DNA of 64,000 nucleotides from assembly GCA_017643645.1 (NCBI GenBank), contig JAEPNB010000010.1, positions 1-64,000 of the forward strand, written 5' to 3'. The notes beneath the pieces were generated by a model that worked only from the letters and a program-made list of their open reading frames with translations, did no database searches and was not told the DNA's origin. Source of the stretch: Balneola sp. GTDB lineage: Bacteria; Bacteroidota; Rhodothermia; Balneolales; Balneolaceae. This document shows positions 15,249 through 24,592 of the stretch, one piece after another. The stretch's first letter is position 1, and each line of letters opens with the position of its first letter. The position numbers and the translations under genes were made by a program.

Positions 15249-18173
15249 TTATTTTATCAACAACATCTTTTCCACCAGCACTTTCCCTTGTGTTTGTAAA
15301 CGATAAAAGTACATCCCTGATGCTAAATTTGATGCATCGAAGGCAACAGTGTGTTTTCCGGCACTCATTCTTTTGTTTACCAATGTGCTGACTTTTTGAC
15401 CAAGCATATTATATACAGTAAGAGAAACCTCTGATGACTTGGGTATGCTGTATATAATATTTGTTGATGGATTGAATGGATTTGGGTAGTTTTGAAAAAG
15501 CCTTATATCTTCGGGTATGTCATTCTCATCCTCATTAGAAATTATTACTTCAGCCCCTTTGTTTACTGTAAGTATTCCTAATTCACTACCCCCAAACATA
15601 GTTCCTGTTCTGCGTATCAGAGCTTCATAAGGTTCATTTGAAGTCGGGCTTGCCTTAATATTTAACTTAAAGCTGGCACCGGAGGGTATCCACATACTGC
15701 CATCAAAACCAGAAATCGTAAAAACAGAATCCGGAATAAAAGAATCCGCTCCTCCAATCAATTTATTGGTAAATACTGTATCAACTGATCCCCCATAGAG
15801 ACTTTTATTTTTAACATCTATCTCTGTAGAGTCAACCAACCCTGCTTCTAAGCTCCCGAAGGCTATAGTATCGGGCAAGTCATGAGCCCAAACCCATGAT
15901 AGCACTTCAATGCCAAATGAAGACTCTCTAATATTAACACGATCAGTGTTCAAAAAGAAGTCATCTTTGTTTGTAGAAAACTCAAACTCCACAGCAGGAA
16001 ACCATCCATGATACTCACTTTCCAAAGAAACGTTAAGTAATAATGAATCTCCGGGTGCTATTGTCACATTTTCAACATCTACATTTATAAAATCCAACCA
16101 ATTATCATTAATAGTAGTGTCAGCATTAAAGTTGTTCTTTTTTACAGCAATGATCTCAGTTGGTGAATCTGTTTCATTATATAACCATCGGCTCACCGTT
16201 GATTTTGAATCTGTAACTATTCCATCATCAAATATTATTTTATTATTTGCGGAAAAAATATTTGGTATAAAAGAAACTCTTGCAGAAGAATGCTTCATTT
16301 TTTCTCCATCAATTGCTTTTAATATAAAGTGGTAGGAAACATTATTGTCAAGAGAGTCTACTAAAAATGTATTTGTTTGAGCTGATAACGTTGTATCAAT
16401 CCCTTCACCGGTTATTTTATATTCTGTTGGTTGATCCGGATATGAGGAAGGAAAAGGTGCCCATGAAAGCAATGCTTGTTCACTTGATACTTCCGCTTCG
16501 AAATTAAACGGGGATGGATACTTTTCAGAAAGATGCCACACATTATCTCTTTTAGCAGAGCGACCCGTTTCATAATTAATAAGTCCACCCGAAGTGTAAT
16601 TTTCCAATTCATTTGATTGCAATGTAGAATATGGAACCGGAAACTCTGTAATACTCAACTCTTGCAACAGACCATGTCTTCTCATGAAGAACAGATGCGT
16701 TCCAATGGTTGTAAGAGTGCTGATTTCGACAGAATATTCTTTATGAAGAATATCAATAAAAGCTTGTTCATCAGAAGTAATTGAGGGGCCATTGAAAGCA
16801 AATCCATCTGTGTTCATATAACCTAGTTGTACAGATGGAAGATCAACTGAGAAATCTGCCGGCACTGTTCCATAAGGACTGTTCTGAAGCGCACTATCTG
16901 CATTAGATACATTACCTAACATAAATTCGGCTTCCGCTTTAATATATTGCAACTCCGCTTGGGTCATTAAAATGATGGGGTAATTTTCATTATTCCAATC
17001 ATTTTCTGCATATGTTCTAACCGAAAAGTAATTAGAAAGTAAACGCGGGTCTCTTTGTCCATTCAAAAAGCCGGGTCCCAGAGTGTACTTATAGTATTCA
17101 AGTCTCGGATCTGAACTTTCTGCTTCTCTATAATCCATTCTACCTTCTAAAGGATAATATGTTGGGTACGTATCATCCAGTAAATGCATTACCTTTACAT
17201 CTGTAGGAAAATAACCCGAGCAACCATCATTATTAATATCATTATTGGTACATGAAACTATATAGCTTGACCAATCACTATAGTAATCTGCCAGCCCAAA
17301 ATTATTTCCTAACGCTTTAATCAATATGTTTGGGAAATTACTGTCTAAACCTTCATTAGCATGAGTAAGTATTTTAGCATAATCAACTTCTTCATCAGAA
17401 AACCTTGGTTCGTTAATTAGAATTTTAGCAATTAATGAGTTAGCAATTTTTTTGAAATTCGATTTATCTACTTCAACTCCGGTCTCCAGAAATAACCATT
17501 CAAAATCTTCTTCTGGAATTGCATCAACTATAGATATAGCCTTTTCTATGTTTGAAATAGCACTGTCAATAATGCCTTCTGAAGAAACAAGACTCAACCC
17601 CAAGTCATTAAAATCCACATTCAGGTTATACTGTTTTTCTGCTTTGATATCGTAACCTTGATCATAAATTAAACCGGTATGTCCCGCAACTAATCCTTTT
17701 AAGAGATACAAACCCGCTCTAACCGATTCGCTGAGATCCTTACCCTCTACAACAAATGTTGACGAACTATCCTCAATCAGATGAATATATGATGCCGTCA
17801 TAAGTTCAGCATTGGTAAAATCATCGAATATTGTTCTTATCGCTTCAGAGCCTGGATAATCCAATTCATTGAGTATTTCTATTCTTGGTTCGTATGCATA
17901 GTCCCAAAACCCTCTGATATTATTTGTTGAAGTTGTTTGATCTGCCATTAAATCTAAATTAGCGCCGTACGAAGATTTTAATGCTGTTATTGTTTCTATT
18001 GTCACATTCCTAAGCATTTCTTCTGTGATTTGAGGCTGTGTACTGAATTGTTTTTTACGGCTCTCACTTTGCTTTTCAAGTTTATCGTAGCGTACTTGTA
18101 GTATTTCAGGAATTTCCTGAGCATACAGTGAAGAACTCATAAAGATAGCAGCGAGAAAAAACACTCTTATCAT
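15249..18173 (-). CDS. SusD-like protein fused to FN3-like region and T9SS sorting domain
   Basis: A 974-residue secreted protein from ATG 18173 (TTG 18179 two codons earlier is the only alternative). A plain signal peptide (MIRVFF...SSSLYAQE) has no Cys, so no lipobox. Residues to about 500 resemble SusD/RagB nutrient-binding proteins: ADQTTSTNNIRGFWDYAY, GLVAGHTGLIYDQGYD, and the typical late motif YIKAEAEFMLGNVSNAD near residue 411. About 560-640 resembles a fibronectin type III domain (LLSWAPFPSSYP..TEYKITGEG), then Ig-like regions, and from about 888 a type A T9SS sorting domain (NYPNPFNPSTN; ending GMYFYRLQTQGKVLVEKMLL). No SusC/TonB receptor gene is adjacent. It is probably released to the surface through T9SS. 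The SusD assignment is by motif memory; the sorting domain is certain. Confidence 0.82.
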   Translation of the reverse strand: MIRVFFLAAIFMSSSLYAQEIPEILQVRYDKLEKQSESRKKQFSTQPQITEEMLRNVTIETITALKSSYGANLDLMADQTTSTNNIRGFWDYAYEPRIEILNELDYPGSEAIRTIFDDFTNAELMTASYIHLIEDSSSTFVVEGKDLSESVRAGLYLLKGLVAGHTGLIYDQGYDIKAEKQYNLNVDFNDLGLSLVSSEGIIDSAISNIEKAISIVDAIPEEDFEWLFLETGVEVDKSNFKKIANSLIAKILINEPRFSDEEVDYAKILTHANEGLDSNFPNILIKALGNNFGLADYYSDWSSYIVSCTNNDINNDGCSGYFPTDVKVMHLLDDTYPTYYPLEGRMDYREAESSDPRLEYYKYTLGPGFLNGQRDPRLLSNYFSVRTYAENDWNNENYPIILMTQAELQYIKAEAEFMLGNVSNADSALQNSPYGTVPADFSVDLPSVQLGYMNTDGFAFNGPSITSDEQAFIDILHKEYSVEISTLTTIGTHLFFMRRHGLLQELSITEFPVPYSTLQSNELENYTSGGLINYETGRSAKRDNVWHLSEKYPSPFNFEAEVSSEQALLSWAPFPSSYPDQPTEYKITGEGIDTTLSAQTNTFLVDSLDNNVSYHFILKAIDGEKMKHSSARVSFIPNIFSANNKIIFDDGIVTDSKSTVSRWLYNETDSPTEIIAVKKNNFNADTTINDNWLDFINVDVENVTIAPGDSLLLNVSLESEYHGWFPAVEFEFSTNKDDFFLNTDRVNIRESSFGIEVLSWVWAHDLPDTIAFGSLEAGLVDSTEIDVKNKSLYGGSVDTVFTNKLIGGADSFIPDSVFTISGFDGSMWIPSGASFKLNIKASPTSNEPYEALIRRTGTMFGGSELGILTVNKGAEVIISNEDENDIPEDIRLFQNYPNPFNPSTNIIYSIPKSSEVSLTVYNMLGQKVSTLVNKRMSAGKHTVAFDASNLASGMYFYRLQTQGKVLVEKMLLIK

Positions 18174-18348
18174 GTTCAAAATGATTGATTTTATAAAACT
18201 TTAAGAAAATGAATAACAACTAAACAAACAACTAAATTGCTTTTAATTCTACATTGATTACAGAATTAATAAATCAATTCTTCTTCAAAATTACTATCCA
18301 AGCTTAGCATTTTGTACATTCCAATTGTTAGCAAAATCAGCTTTAAGA

Positions 18349-20115
18349 ATGTCAGAAAACTACCGCGCTCTTACCAGAAAATATCGACCGCAAAACTTTG
18401 AGGATATTGTTTCTCAGGATCACGTAAGCTCTACGTTGATGAACGCCATCAAACAAAACCGTTTATCTCATGCTTATATGTTTTGTGGACCAAGAGGTGT
18501 TGGTAAAACCACTATGGCTCGTGTCCTGGCGAGAACCATAAACGAAATTGACAGCAGTGTTGATGGGGAATCGCTCAATCAAACACTGAATGTGGTTGAG
18601 ATGGATGCCGCTTCCAACAACAAAGTGGATGATGTTCATCATTTAAGAGAAACGGTTCGGATTCCTCCACAAAATGGTCGCTACAAAGTCTTCATCGTAG
18701 ATGAGGTTCATATGCTTTCAAAAGCTGCTTTTAATGCGCTTTTGAAAACACTAGAAGAACCACCTGAGCATGCTATTTTCATTTTTGCAACTACCGAGCC
18801 TCACAAAGTTCTTCCTACTATTCTTTCCCGTGTTCAACGGTTTGACTTTAAACGTATAGCCGTTGATGAGATCGTTAGAAGACTCAGAAAAATTTCAGTA
18901 GATGAACAGATTTCTATAGATGATGAATCGCTTCATGTCATAGCCAAAAAAGCTGATGGAGCGCTTCGTGATGCACTTGGATTGATGGATCAGGCAATTG
19001 CTTTTTGTGGAGACTCCATCACACATAACGAGTTGTTGCAGGCGCTGAATGTTGTTGGAACCGATCGTTTGTTTCAGTTTATGGATTGCGTAAAAAAACA
19101 CGATGCTGATCAGGGCTTAGAACTGATCAACACTTTATTGCAGGAAGGCTATGATATTCAGGAATTTTTGATCGGCCTTACCGAACATTTACGCAATTTA
19201 TATATCGCTCATCACAGCAAGCAACTCTATATGGTGGAGGCTTCAGAAGACACAAAAGCCAAGTACAAAGACTCTGCTCCTGATTTTTCCCGAGATGATC
19301 TTATGAGAATGCTTCATATTGTTTCGGAAGCACAGATTAAGATCAAAGATGCCAATCAACCCCGAATTCAGTTTGAAATTACCTTACTGAAGCTCATTCA
19401 TATGGAGCGATCAGAGAATCTGGCAAAACTTCTCGCAGATCTCGAAGAAGTAAAAAAAAACTCTAAAAACTTAGAAGCTATTTCTCCCTCTTCTGAGAAG
19501 CCGGTTTCTAGTGAAAAGAAAAAAGAAACACCTGATCCGGAACTGATTGAGCAGAAAGATGCTGCAGAGGTACCTTCAGAGCAAGAATCTCCAGACTTTG
19601 AAAAAGAAGCTGAAGAAGAACCCGATGACGAATTTGATATCGGAACTCCCGCTTTACAAACCCGCTTTTCTCAACCTGACCAGCCGGAACCTGACAATAT
19701 TACCCCGCAGCCACAAGTTGAAGCATCAATACCACCTGCTGAAGAGCAGAAAAATGTTCGGATTGAAGATATCAAAAACGCATGGCCTGAGTTTATTAAT
19801 TCCCTGAATGGTTCTGTTTCATCAATTTTGAAAATGCAAACTGAAAGAGCCCTCCCGGTAAAGCTGAAGGGAACGGAATTGTCATTAGAATGTGACAATC
19901 AGTTAGCAAAAACAATGTTGGACGAACAAGCCAAGGAATTGGCAGGAAAATTGCAGGAATGTATTGGAGTGTCACTTCGTTTTAATGTAGAAGTATCACA
20001 GAAAACAAAAAAAACTACTGCCCGAAATCCATACGAGCGATTTAAGGAAATTCAACAGAAAGACCCTATGGTTCGTAGTTTAGTAGAACGGTTTGGAGCA
20101 GAACTCGAATATTAA
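18349..20115 (+). CDS. dnaX: DNA polymerase III subunits gamma/tau
   Basis: Clamp-loader ATPase of the replicase, 589 residues from ATG 18349 (MSENYRALTRKYRPQ); TTG 18325 upstream is unlikely. Walker A is GPRGVGKTT (47-55), Walker B VDEVHML, sensor 1 FATTEPHK, with domain III ending near residue 365, then a charged linker and a C-terminal domain for polymerase and helicase contact. The zinc module found in many DnaX proteins (four Cys just after the Walker A region) is missing here: the stretch before VVEMDAASNNKVDD has none. A run of nine A (19452-19460) lies at the end of domain III; a shift of -1 there gives K-L-stop, i.e. a gamma-like product of about 372 residues. First gene of dnaX - ybaB - recR. 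Confidence 0.95.
   Translation: MSENYRALTRKYRPQNFEDIVSQDHVSSTLMNAIKQNRLSHAYMFCGPRGVGKTTMARVLARTINEIDSSVDGESLNQTLNVVEMDAASNNKVDDVHHLRETVRIPPQNGRYKVFIVDEVHMLSKAAFNALLKTLEEPPEHAIFIFATTEPHKVLPTILSRVQRFDFKRIAVDEIVRRLRKISVDEQISIDDESLHVIAKKADGALRDALGLMDQAIAFCGDSITHNELLQALNVVGTDRLFQFMDCVKKHDADQGLELINTLLQEGYDIQEFLIGLTEHLRNLYIAHHSKQLYMVEASEDTKAKYKDSAPDFSRDDLMRMLHIVSEAQIKIKDANQPRIQFEITLLKLIHMERSENLAKLLADLEEVKKNSKNLEAISPSSEKPVSSEKKKETPDPELIEQKDAAEVPSEQESPDFEKEAEEEPDDEFDIGTPALQTRFSQPDQPEPDNITPQPQVEASIPPAEEQKNVRIEDIKNAWPEFINSLNGSVSSILKMQTERALPVKLKGTELSLECDNQLAKTMLDEQAKELAGKLQECIGVSLRFNVEVSQKTKKTTARNPYERFKEIQQKDPMVRSLVERFGAELEY
19452..19460 (+). promoter_or_regulatory. Candidate slippage site for the gamma form of DnaX
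   Basis: Nine consecutive A in frame as gtA AAA AAA AAC. Adding one A to the transcript, or a -1 ribosomal shift, reads AAA CTC TAA and stops at 19464-19466, right after domain III. Thermus dnaX is known to use transcriptional slippage on a nine-A run and E. coli dnaX a -1 frameshift on A AAA AAG. No strong downstream stem-loop or upstream Shine-Dalgarno is seen, which favours the Thermus mode. Confidence 0.5.
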
Positions 20116-20223
20116 CAAAATAGACGCAAGACCTGAGATATAAGACTTAGGACTCCTATTGAATAAATAATTAATTTTGTGCTTTCGTGTTTTAGTGGCA
20201 CAAATTAAACCAAATATTAAGTT

Positions 20224-20571
20224 ATGAGTGATTTTAACATGGCCGATATGTTCGGCAAAGTTCAGGAAATGCAAGCAAAAATGCAGGAAAGCCAGGCTAA
20301 GTTAGCTGAAGTAACCGTAGAAGCAGAAGCTGGTGGCGGCATGGTAAAAGTGAAAGCAAACGGGCTTCGTCAGATCCTTTCTATTAAATTTGATGATGAT
20401 GTAATCGACCCTAATGACAAAGAAATGCTGGAAGATCTGGTTGTAGCCGGAGTTAACAAAGCTCTTGAACAAGCCGATGAAGCTGCAAAGTCTCAAATGC
20501 AGGAAGCATACAAAGGAATGATACCGGGTGGCGGAATACCGGGAATGGACCTTTCCAAATTTGGACTATAA
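20224..20571 (+). CDS. ybaB: YbaB/EbfC family nucleoid-associated protein
   Basis: A 115-residue DNA-binding protein thought to act as a dimer on the nucleoid. The N-terminal helix (FGKVQEMQAKMQESQAKLAE), the central KVKANGLRQILSIKFDDDVID and the helix LEDLVVAGVNKALEQADE are all typical of the family; the Gly/Pro/Met-rich tail (MIPGGGIPGMD) is as usual. It sits between dnaX and recR, its standard neighbours in most bacteria, and the about 110-base gap after dnaX carries no visible terminator. Confidence 0.95.
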   Translation: MSDFNMADMFGKVQEMQAKMQESQAKLAEVTVEAEAGGGMVKVKANGLRQILSIKFDDDVIDPNDKEMLEDLVVAGVNKALEQADEAAKSQMQEAYKGMIPGGGIPGMDLSKFGL

Positions 20572-20581
20572 CTGAATTCAA

Positions 20582-20633
20582 AATGAAAAATTAAGGATGG
20601 AGAATTGTCTCAACCAATTCTTAATTTTTCATT
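20582..20633. repeat. Imperfect hairpin in ybaB-recR gap
   Basis: aatgaaaaattaag (20582-20595) pairs with cttaatttttcatt (20620-20633), and agaattg (20601-20607) with caattct (20615-20621), which shares two bases with the outer arm. It is followed by the word attcttaattcttaatt. Similar wording occurs in other gaps (9464, 36165). It could modulate read-through into recR, but no terminator T-run is present. Confidence 0.45.
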
Positions 20634-20653
20634 CTTAATTCTTAATTCCTTAC

Positions 20654-21256
20654 ATGCAGATAACCTCAGAGTATTTAGAAAGAGCTATTGAACAGCTTGC
20701 AAAACTTCCCGGAACGGGACGCAAATCCGCTCAGAGAATCGCTATTCATTTATTGAAACAAAATGATGAATACGCTCTCCGGTTGGCTAATGCAATTATT
20801 GATCTCAAGAATAAAGTTACCCGTTGTGATATTTGCGGAAACGTAAGTGACTCCGATCCGTGCAATATTTGTGTAAACATGAAACGCCAAAATGGTAGCA
20901 TCTGTGTAGTAGAAGAATTCAATGACGTCTATATTATTGAGAAAACAAATGAATTCAGAGGCCGATATCATGTTTTAGGCGGAGTTATTTCACCAATGGA
21001 TAACGTAGGACCTGATGACATTCGGATTCAGCAACTCCTGAAACGTATTGGCGGCGATGAAGAAATAACCGAAGTAATTTTGGCGCTCAATCCCGATGCT
21101 GAAGGCGAGGCTACTTCGTATTACATCAATAAATTACTAATTCCTTACGATGTTACTGTAACCAGAATAGCCTATGGGATACCGATGGGAACTGAACTTG
21201 AGTTTATTGATGAAGCCACGCTTAGCCGTGCTTTTGCCAGCAGAAACAGCTTTTGA
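20654..21256 (+). CDS. recR: Recombination mediator RecR
   Basis: A 200-residue protein that loads RecA on single-stranded gaps with RecF/RecO. The helix-hairpin-helix LPGTGRKSAQRIA (about 18-30), the four-Cys zinc finger (C58, C61, C70, C73; CDICGNVSDSDPCNIC) and the Toprim domain beginning at ICVVEEFNDVYIIE are all intact, with standard length. It closes the dnaX - ybaB - recR cluster. ATG at 20654 is the natural start. Confidence 0.97.
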   Translation: MQITSEYLERAIEQLAKLPGTGRKSAQRIAIHLLKQNDEYALRLANAIIDLKNKVTRCDICGNVSDSDPCNICVNMKRQNGSICVVEEFNDVYIIEKTNEFRGRYHVLGGVISPMDNVGPDDIRIQQLLKRIGGDEEITEVILALNPDAEGEATSYYINKLLIPYDVTVTRIAYGIPMGTELEFIDEATLSRAFASRNSF

Positions 21257-21261
21257 TTTAC

Positions 21262-21332
21262 AACCACAGAGCGCAAAGAGCTTCTATGTTATATTTCTCA
21301 ACTTTCTGCTTTCTTTGTGTTCCTTTGTGGTT
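21262..21332. repeat. AACCACAGAG.../...CTTTGTGGTTT inverted repeat
   Basis: aaccacagagcgcaaag (21262-21278) and ctttgtgttcctttgtggtt (21313-21332) are imperfectly inverted, forming a long stem with bulges. Elements of the form ACCACAGAG...CTTTGTGGT are widespread in bacterial genomes. It lies just past recR and may end or stabilise that transcript. Confidence 0.55.
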
Positions 21333-21436
21333 TATTAAACAAAAAATGTAAATGTATTGGAGTTTTTGCATTTTTGTGGGTTCCTTTAATATTGAATAAA
21401 AATTTAATCCATCTGATAACCTAAATAATTTCAAGA

Positions 21437-23311
21437 ATGAAGAAATTAATCACTTTGCTTTTACTGGGATTCGTTTCCCTTAATATTTCTGCTCAACGCA
21501 CTTACTGGCAACAGGAAATTGATTATAAAATGAATATTGATGTTGATACTGAAAAGCATCAATACAAAGGCGACCAAAAAATTGTTTATACCAATAACTC
21601 TCCCGATGAACTGGACAGAGTTTATTTCCATTTGTATTTCAATGCCTTTCAACCCGGAAGTATGATGGATGTTCGTTCAAGAACAATTGCTGATCCGGAT
21701 GGAAGGGTTCGTGACAGAATCTCAAAACTTTCTCAAGATGAAATTGGATATCAAAAAATCCGAAACTTAAAACAAGATGGAAAGGATGTAAAATTTACTC
21801 ATGATGGAACCATTTTAGTTGTTGAATTGAACAAGCCTATCAAATCGGGCGGCAAAACTACTTTTGAAATGGAATGGGATGCTCAGGTACCTCTTCAAAT
21901 TCGCCGGTCAGGATGGAGCAATGCAGAAGGCGTTGAGTTTTCGATGAGTCAGTGGTATCCTAAAATGGTTGAATATGATTACACCGGCTGGAATCCGAAT
22001 CCATATGTTGGAAGGGAGTTTCATGGGGTTTGGGGAGATTTCGATGTTAAGATCACTATAGATCAGGATTACGTTGTGGGAGCAACAGGTGTACTTCAAA
22101 ACCCAAATCAAATTGGGCATGGCTATGAAAAACCAGGCACCAAACTAAACAGGAAAAAACCTGGCCCTATCACCTATCACTTTGTAGCTGAAGATGTAAT
22201 CGATTTCTTCTGGGGTGCTGATCCGGATTTTATTCACACCACAGCTCAGGTACCGAACGGACCAAAACTTCATTTCTTTTATCAGGATACCATAGATAAA
22301 GAAGCTACTCCTGAAGAGAATGCCGCTTATAAAAAATACTGGGAGCAACTACCTGAATTGACAATAAAAGGCTTTGAGTATGCCAATAAGCATTTTGGGA
22401 AATATCCATATCCTCAGTTTTCTACTGTTCAGGGGGGAGACGGCGGAATGGAATATCCGATGGGTACACTTATAACAGGCGGACGATCTTTAGGTAGTTT
22501 AGTTGGTGTTACCGTTCATGAATTTTATCACAGCTGGTTTCAGGGTGTTTTAGCTACAAACGAAGCTCTGTACGCCTGGATGGATGAAGGATTTACCAGT
22601 TTTGCGTCAGCAGAAACTATGCTGCATATTTTTGAAAGAAAATCGGACTTCCCATATGCCGGTTCCTATCGGGGTTATTACAGCATTGTTGAATCGGGAC
22701 TTGAAGAACCATTAACTACTCACGCTGATCATTTTAATACCAATCGTGCTTACGGTTCAGCATCTTATTCTAAAGGAGCTGTATATCTTGCTCAACTTGG
22801 ATATATAATCGGAGAACAATCTCTAAGAAAAGGAATGCTGACTTATTTCGACAAATGGAAAATGAAGCATCCAACTGCGGCTGATTTTCTAAGAGTTATG
22901 GAAAAAGAATCCGGCATGGTTCTGGACTGGTATAACGAATATTTTGTAAATACCACAAAGACAGTTGATTATGGAATCAAAGCTCTTGTTGGTGATGAAA
23001 ACAAAACTGTGATCGAACTGGAAAGAATTGGTTTAATGCCAATGCCTATAGATGTTTTGGTTGAATACATCGATGGAACTTCTGAAATGTTCTATATCCC
23101 ACTCAGAATTATGAGAGGAGAAAAACCAGCAGAAAATAATCTCAAAAGAACCGTTTTGGAAGACTGGCCATGGACTAATCCAACTTATACTTTTGATATT
23201 CCGGTAGCAGGCACTTCAATAAAACGAGTTTCAATAGATCCATCTCAGCGTTTAGCTGATGTAGAACAATCCAATAATTCTTTCGATGTTGAGGGAATGA
23301 TTAAGAAATAA
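21437..23311 (+). CDS. Exported M1-family metallopeptidase (gluzincin)
   Basis: A 624-residue zinc aminopeptidase-like enzyme with a signal peptide (cleavage after NISAQ, about residue 19). The zinc site is complete: HEFYH (H361, E362, H365) and the third ligand E384 in DEGF, nineteen residues later. The upstream M1 exopeptidase signature is GGMEYPMGT. A beta-sandwich domain fills the N-terminal half. It is a single gene, ended by a clear terminator (23330-23360). It probably degrades peptides in the periplasm or outside the cell. Confidence 0.92.
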   Translation: MKKLITLLLLGFVSLNISAQRTYWQQEIDYKMNIDVDTEKHQYKGDQKIVYTNNSPDELDRVYFHLYFNAFQPGSMMDVRSRTIADPDGRVRDRISKLSQDEIGYQKIRNLKQDGKDVKFTHDGTILVVELNKPIKSGGKTTFEMEWDAQVPLQIRRSGWSNAEGVEFSMSQWYPKMVEYDYTGWNPNPYVGREFHGVWGDFDVKITIDQDYVVGATGVLQNPNQIGHGYEKPGTKLNRKKPGPITYHFVAEDVIDFFWGADPDFIHTTAQVPNGPKLHFFYQDTIDKEATPEENAAYKKYWEQLPELTIKGFEYANKHFGKYPYPQFSTVQGGDGGMEYPMGTLITGGRSLGSLVGVTVHEFYHSWFQGVLATNEALYAWMDEGFTSFASAETMLHIFERKSDFPYAGSYRGYYSIVESGLEEPLTTHADHFNTNRAYGSASYSKGAVYLAQLGYIIGEQSLRKGMLTYFDKWKMKHPTAADFLRVMEKESGMVLDWYNEYFVNTTKTVDYGIKALVGDENKTVIELERIGLMPMPIDVLVEYIDGTSEMFYIPLRIMRGEKPAENNLKRTVLEDWPWTNPTYTFDIPVAGTSIKRVSIDPSQRLADVEQSNNSFDVEGMIKK

Positions 23312-23329
23312 ACCGTATTTTATGGTATA

Positions 23330-23360
23330 GGCATCAAGCAGATTGTTTGATGCCTTTTTT
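23330..23360 (+). terminator. Rho-independent terminator after the M1 peptidase
   Basis: Arms ggcatcaa (23330-23337) and ttgatgcc (23347-23354) followed by six T. Its position shows that the next gene cannot begin at the TTG inside the stem but at ATG 23383. Confidence 0.85.
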
Positions 23361-23382
23361 ATTTATAACAGCTTTAAAAATT

Positions 23383-24537
23383 ATGTCAAAAAAAGACTAC
23401 GCGGCACTTTCAATAGAAGCACATAAAAAAGCCCGGGGAAAAATCTCAATAGAGCCTAAAATGCCTTTGGACACTAAAGACGATCTCAGCATTGCATATA
23501 CTCCTGGTGTTGCAGAACCCTGTCGGGAAATATCCAATGATATAGAAAAAGCTTACGATTATACAGCTAAAGGAAATTTGGTTGCTGTTGTCAGTGATGG
23601 TTCAGCGGTACTGGGTCTGGGTAATATTGGTCCCGAAGCATCACTCCCGGTTATGGAAGGAAAAGCCGTTCTGTTTAAGAAATTCGCAAATGTTGATGCA
23701 ATCCCAATAGTATTAAGTACTCAAAACACCGAAGAGATCATTACTGCTGTAAAAGCAATCGCTCCGACTTTTGGGGGAATCAATCTGGAAGATATTTCTG
23801 CTCCTCGTTGTTTTGAAATTGAAGAACGGCTAAAAAAGGAACTTTCTATTCCTGTTTTTCATGATGATCAACATGGAACTGCTATTGTAACCTTAGCCGG
23901 AATGTTCAATGCTTGCAAGCTTACTGGAAGAAAGCTCAAAGATCTTAAAGTAGTTATAAATGGTGCCGGAGCTGCGGGTGTTGCCATTGTTAAACTTCTA
24001 TTCGAAGCAGGTGTCAAAGAAGTAATTATGTGCGACAGTCGTGGAATTATTCACACAGGCAGAACTGATCTAAACGACACCAAAAAGAAAATGTCTAAGC
24101 TCACTAATAAGTCCAACGTTACCGGTGATCTTAAAGACGCTGTAAAAGATTCAGATGTATTTATCGGAGTTTCTGCTCCGGGAGTTTTAACTCAGGAAAT
24201 GGTTAAGACCATGACCAAAGATCCTATCATTTTTGCAATGGCAAACCCTACTCCTGAAATAATGCCTGATGAAGCACGAGAAGCAGGAGCAAGAATCATT
24301 GCAACAGGACGTTCTGATTTTGCTAACCAGATCAATAATGTGTTGGCATTTCCGGGGCTGTTCAGAGGAGCACTAGACGCCCGTACAAACAACTTAACTT
24401 CTGCTATGTTTATAGAAGTTGCCAAAGCAATTGCTGACAGTGTAGAAGATTTATCTGAAGAAAAGATCATTCCAAGCCCTTTTGATGATCGCGTTCCGGG
24501 AAGAGTAGCTGAAGCAGTGAGAAAGTTTAAAAGCTGA
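23383..24537 (+). CDS. NAD(P)-dependent malic enzyme, single-domain form
   Basis: A 384-residue enzyme converting malate to pyruvate and CO2 with reduction of NAD(P). Start at ATG 23383 ([17 protein letters not shown]). The N-terminal catalytic domain includes [25 protein letters not shown] and HDDQHGTA; the Rossmann cofactor domain has [12 protein letters not shown]. It lacks the C-terminal phosphotransacetylase-like domain of MaeB-type enzymes, so it is the short form common in many bacteria. Terminators flank it on both sides, so it is a single-gene transcript. Cofactor preference is not evident. Confidence 0.95.
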   Translation: MSKKDYAALSIEAHKKARGKISIEPKMPLDTKDDLSIAYTPGVAEPCREISNDIEKAYDYTAKGNLVAVVSDGSAVLGLGNIGPEASLPVMEGKAVLFKKFANVDAIPIVLSTQNTEEIITAVKAIAPTFGGINLEDISAPRCFEIEERLKKELSIPVFHDDQHGTAIVTLAGMFNACKLTGRKLKDLKVVINGAGAAGVAIVKLLFEAGVKEVIMCDSRGIIHTGRTDLNDTKKKMSKLTNKSNVTGDLKDAVKDSDVFIGVSAPGVLTQEMVKTMTKDPIIFAMANPTPEIMPDEAREAGARIIATGRSDFANQINNVLAFPGLFRGALDARTNNLTSAMFIEVAKAIADSVEDLSEEKIIPSPFDDRVPGRVAEAVRKFKS

Positions 24538-24554
24538 TTTCTATTTTCAGAAAT

Positions 24555-24589
24555 AAAAAAAAAGCCATTTCTGATGAAATGGCTTTTTT
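24555..24589. terminator. Bidirectional rho-independent terminator
   Basis: agccatttc (24563-24571), loop tgat, gaaatggct (24576-24584) between an A-run and a T-run, placed between the convergent malic enzyme and S41 protease genes. Confidence 0.9.
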
Positions 24590-24592
24590 AAT

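Noticed and set aside
18174-18348. tRNA or small RNA in the larger gaps
   Set aside because: No cloverleaf, T-loop GGTTCGAATC-like word or clear conserved RNA fold was found in this or the other gaps.
23347-23382. Longer malic enzyme start at TTG 23347
   Set aside because: That stretch is the stem and T-run of the upstream terminator; ATG 23383 gives the family-typical N-terminus.
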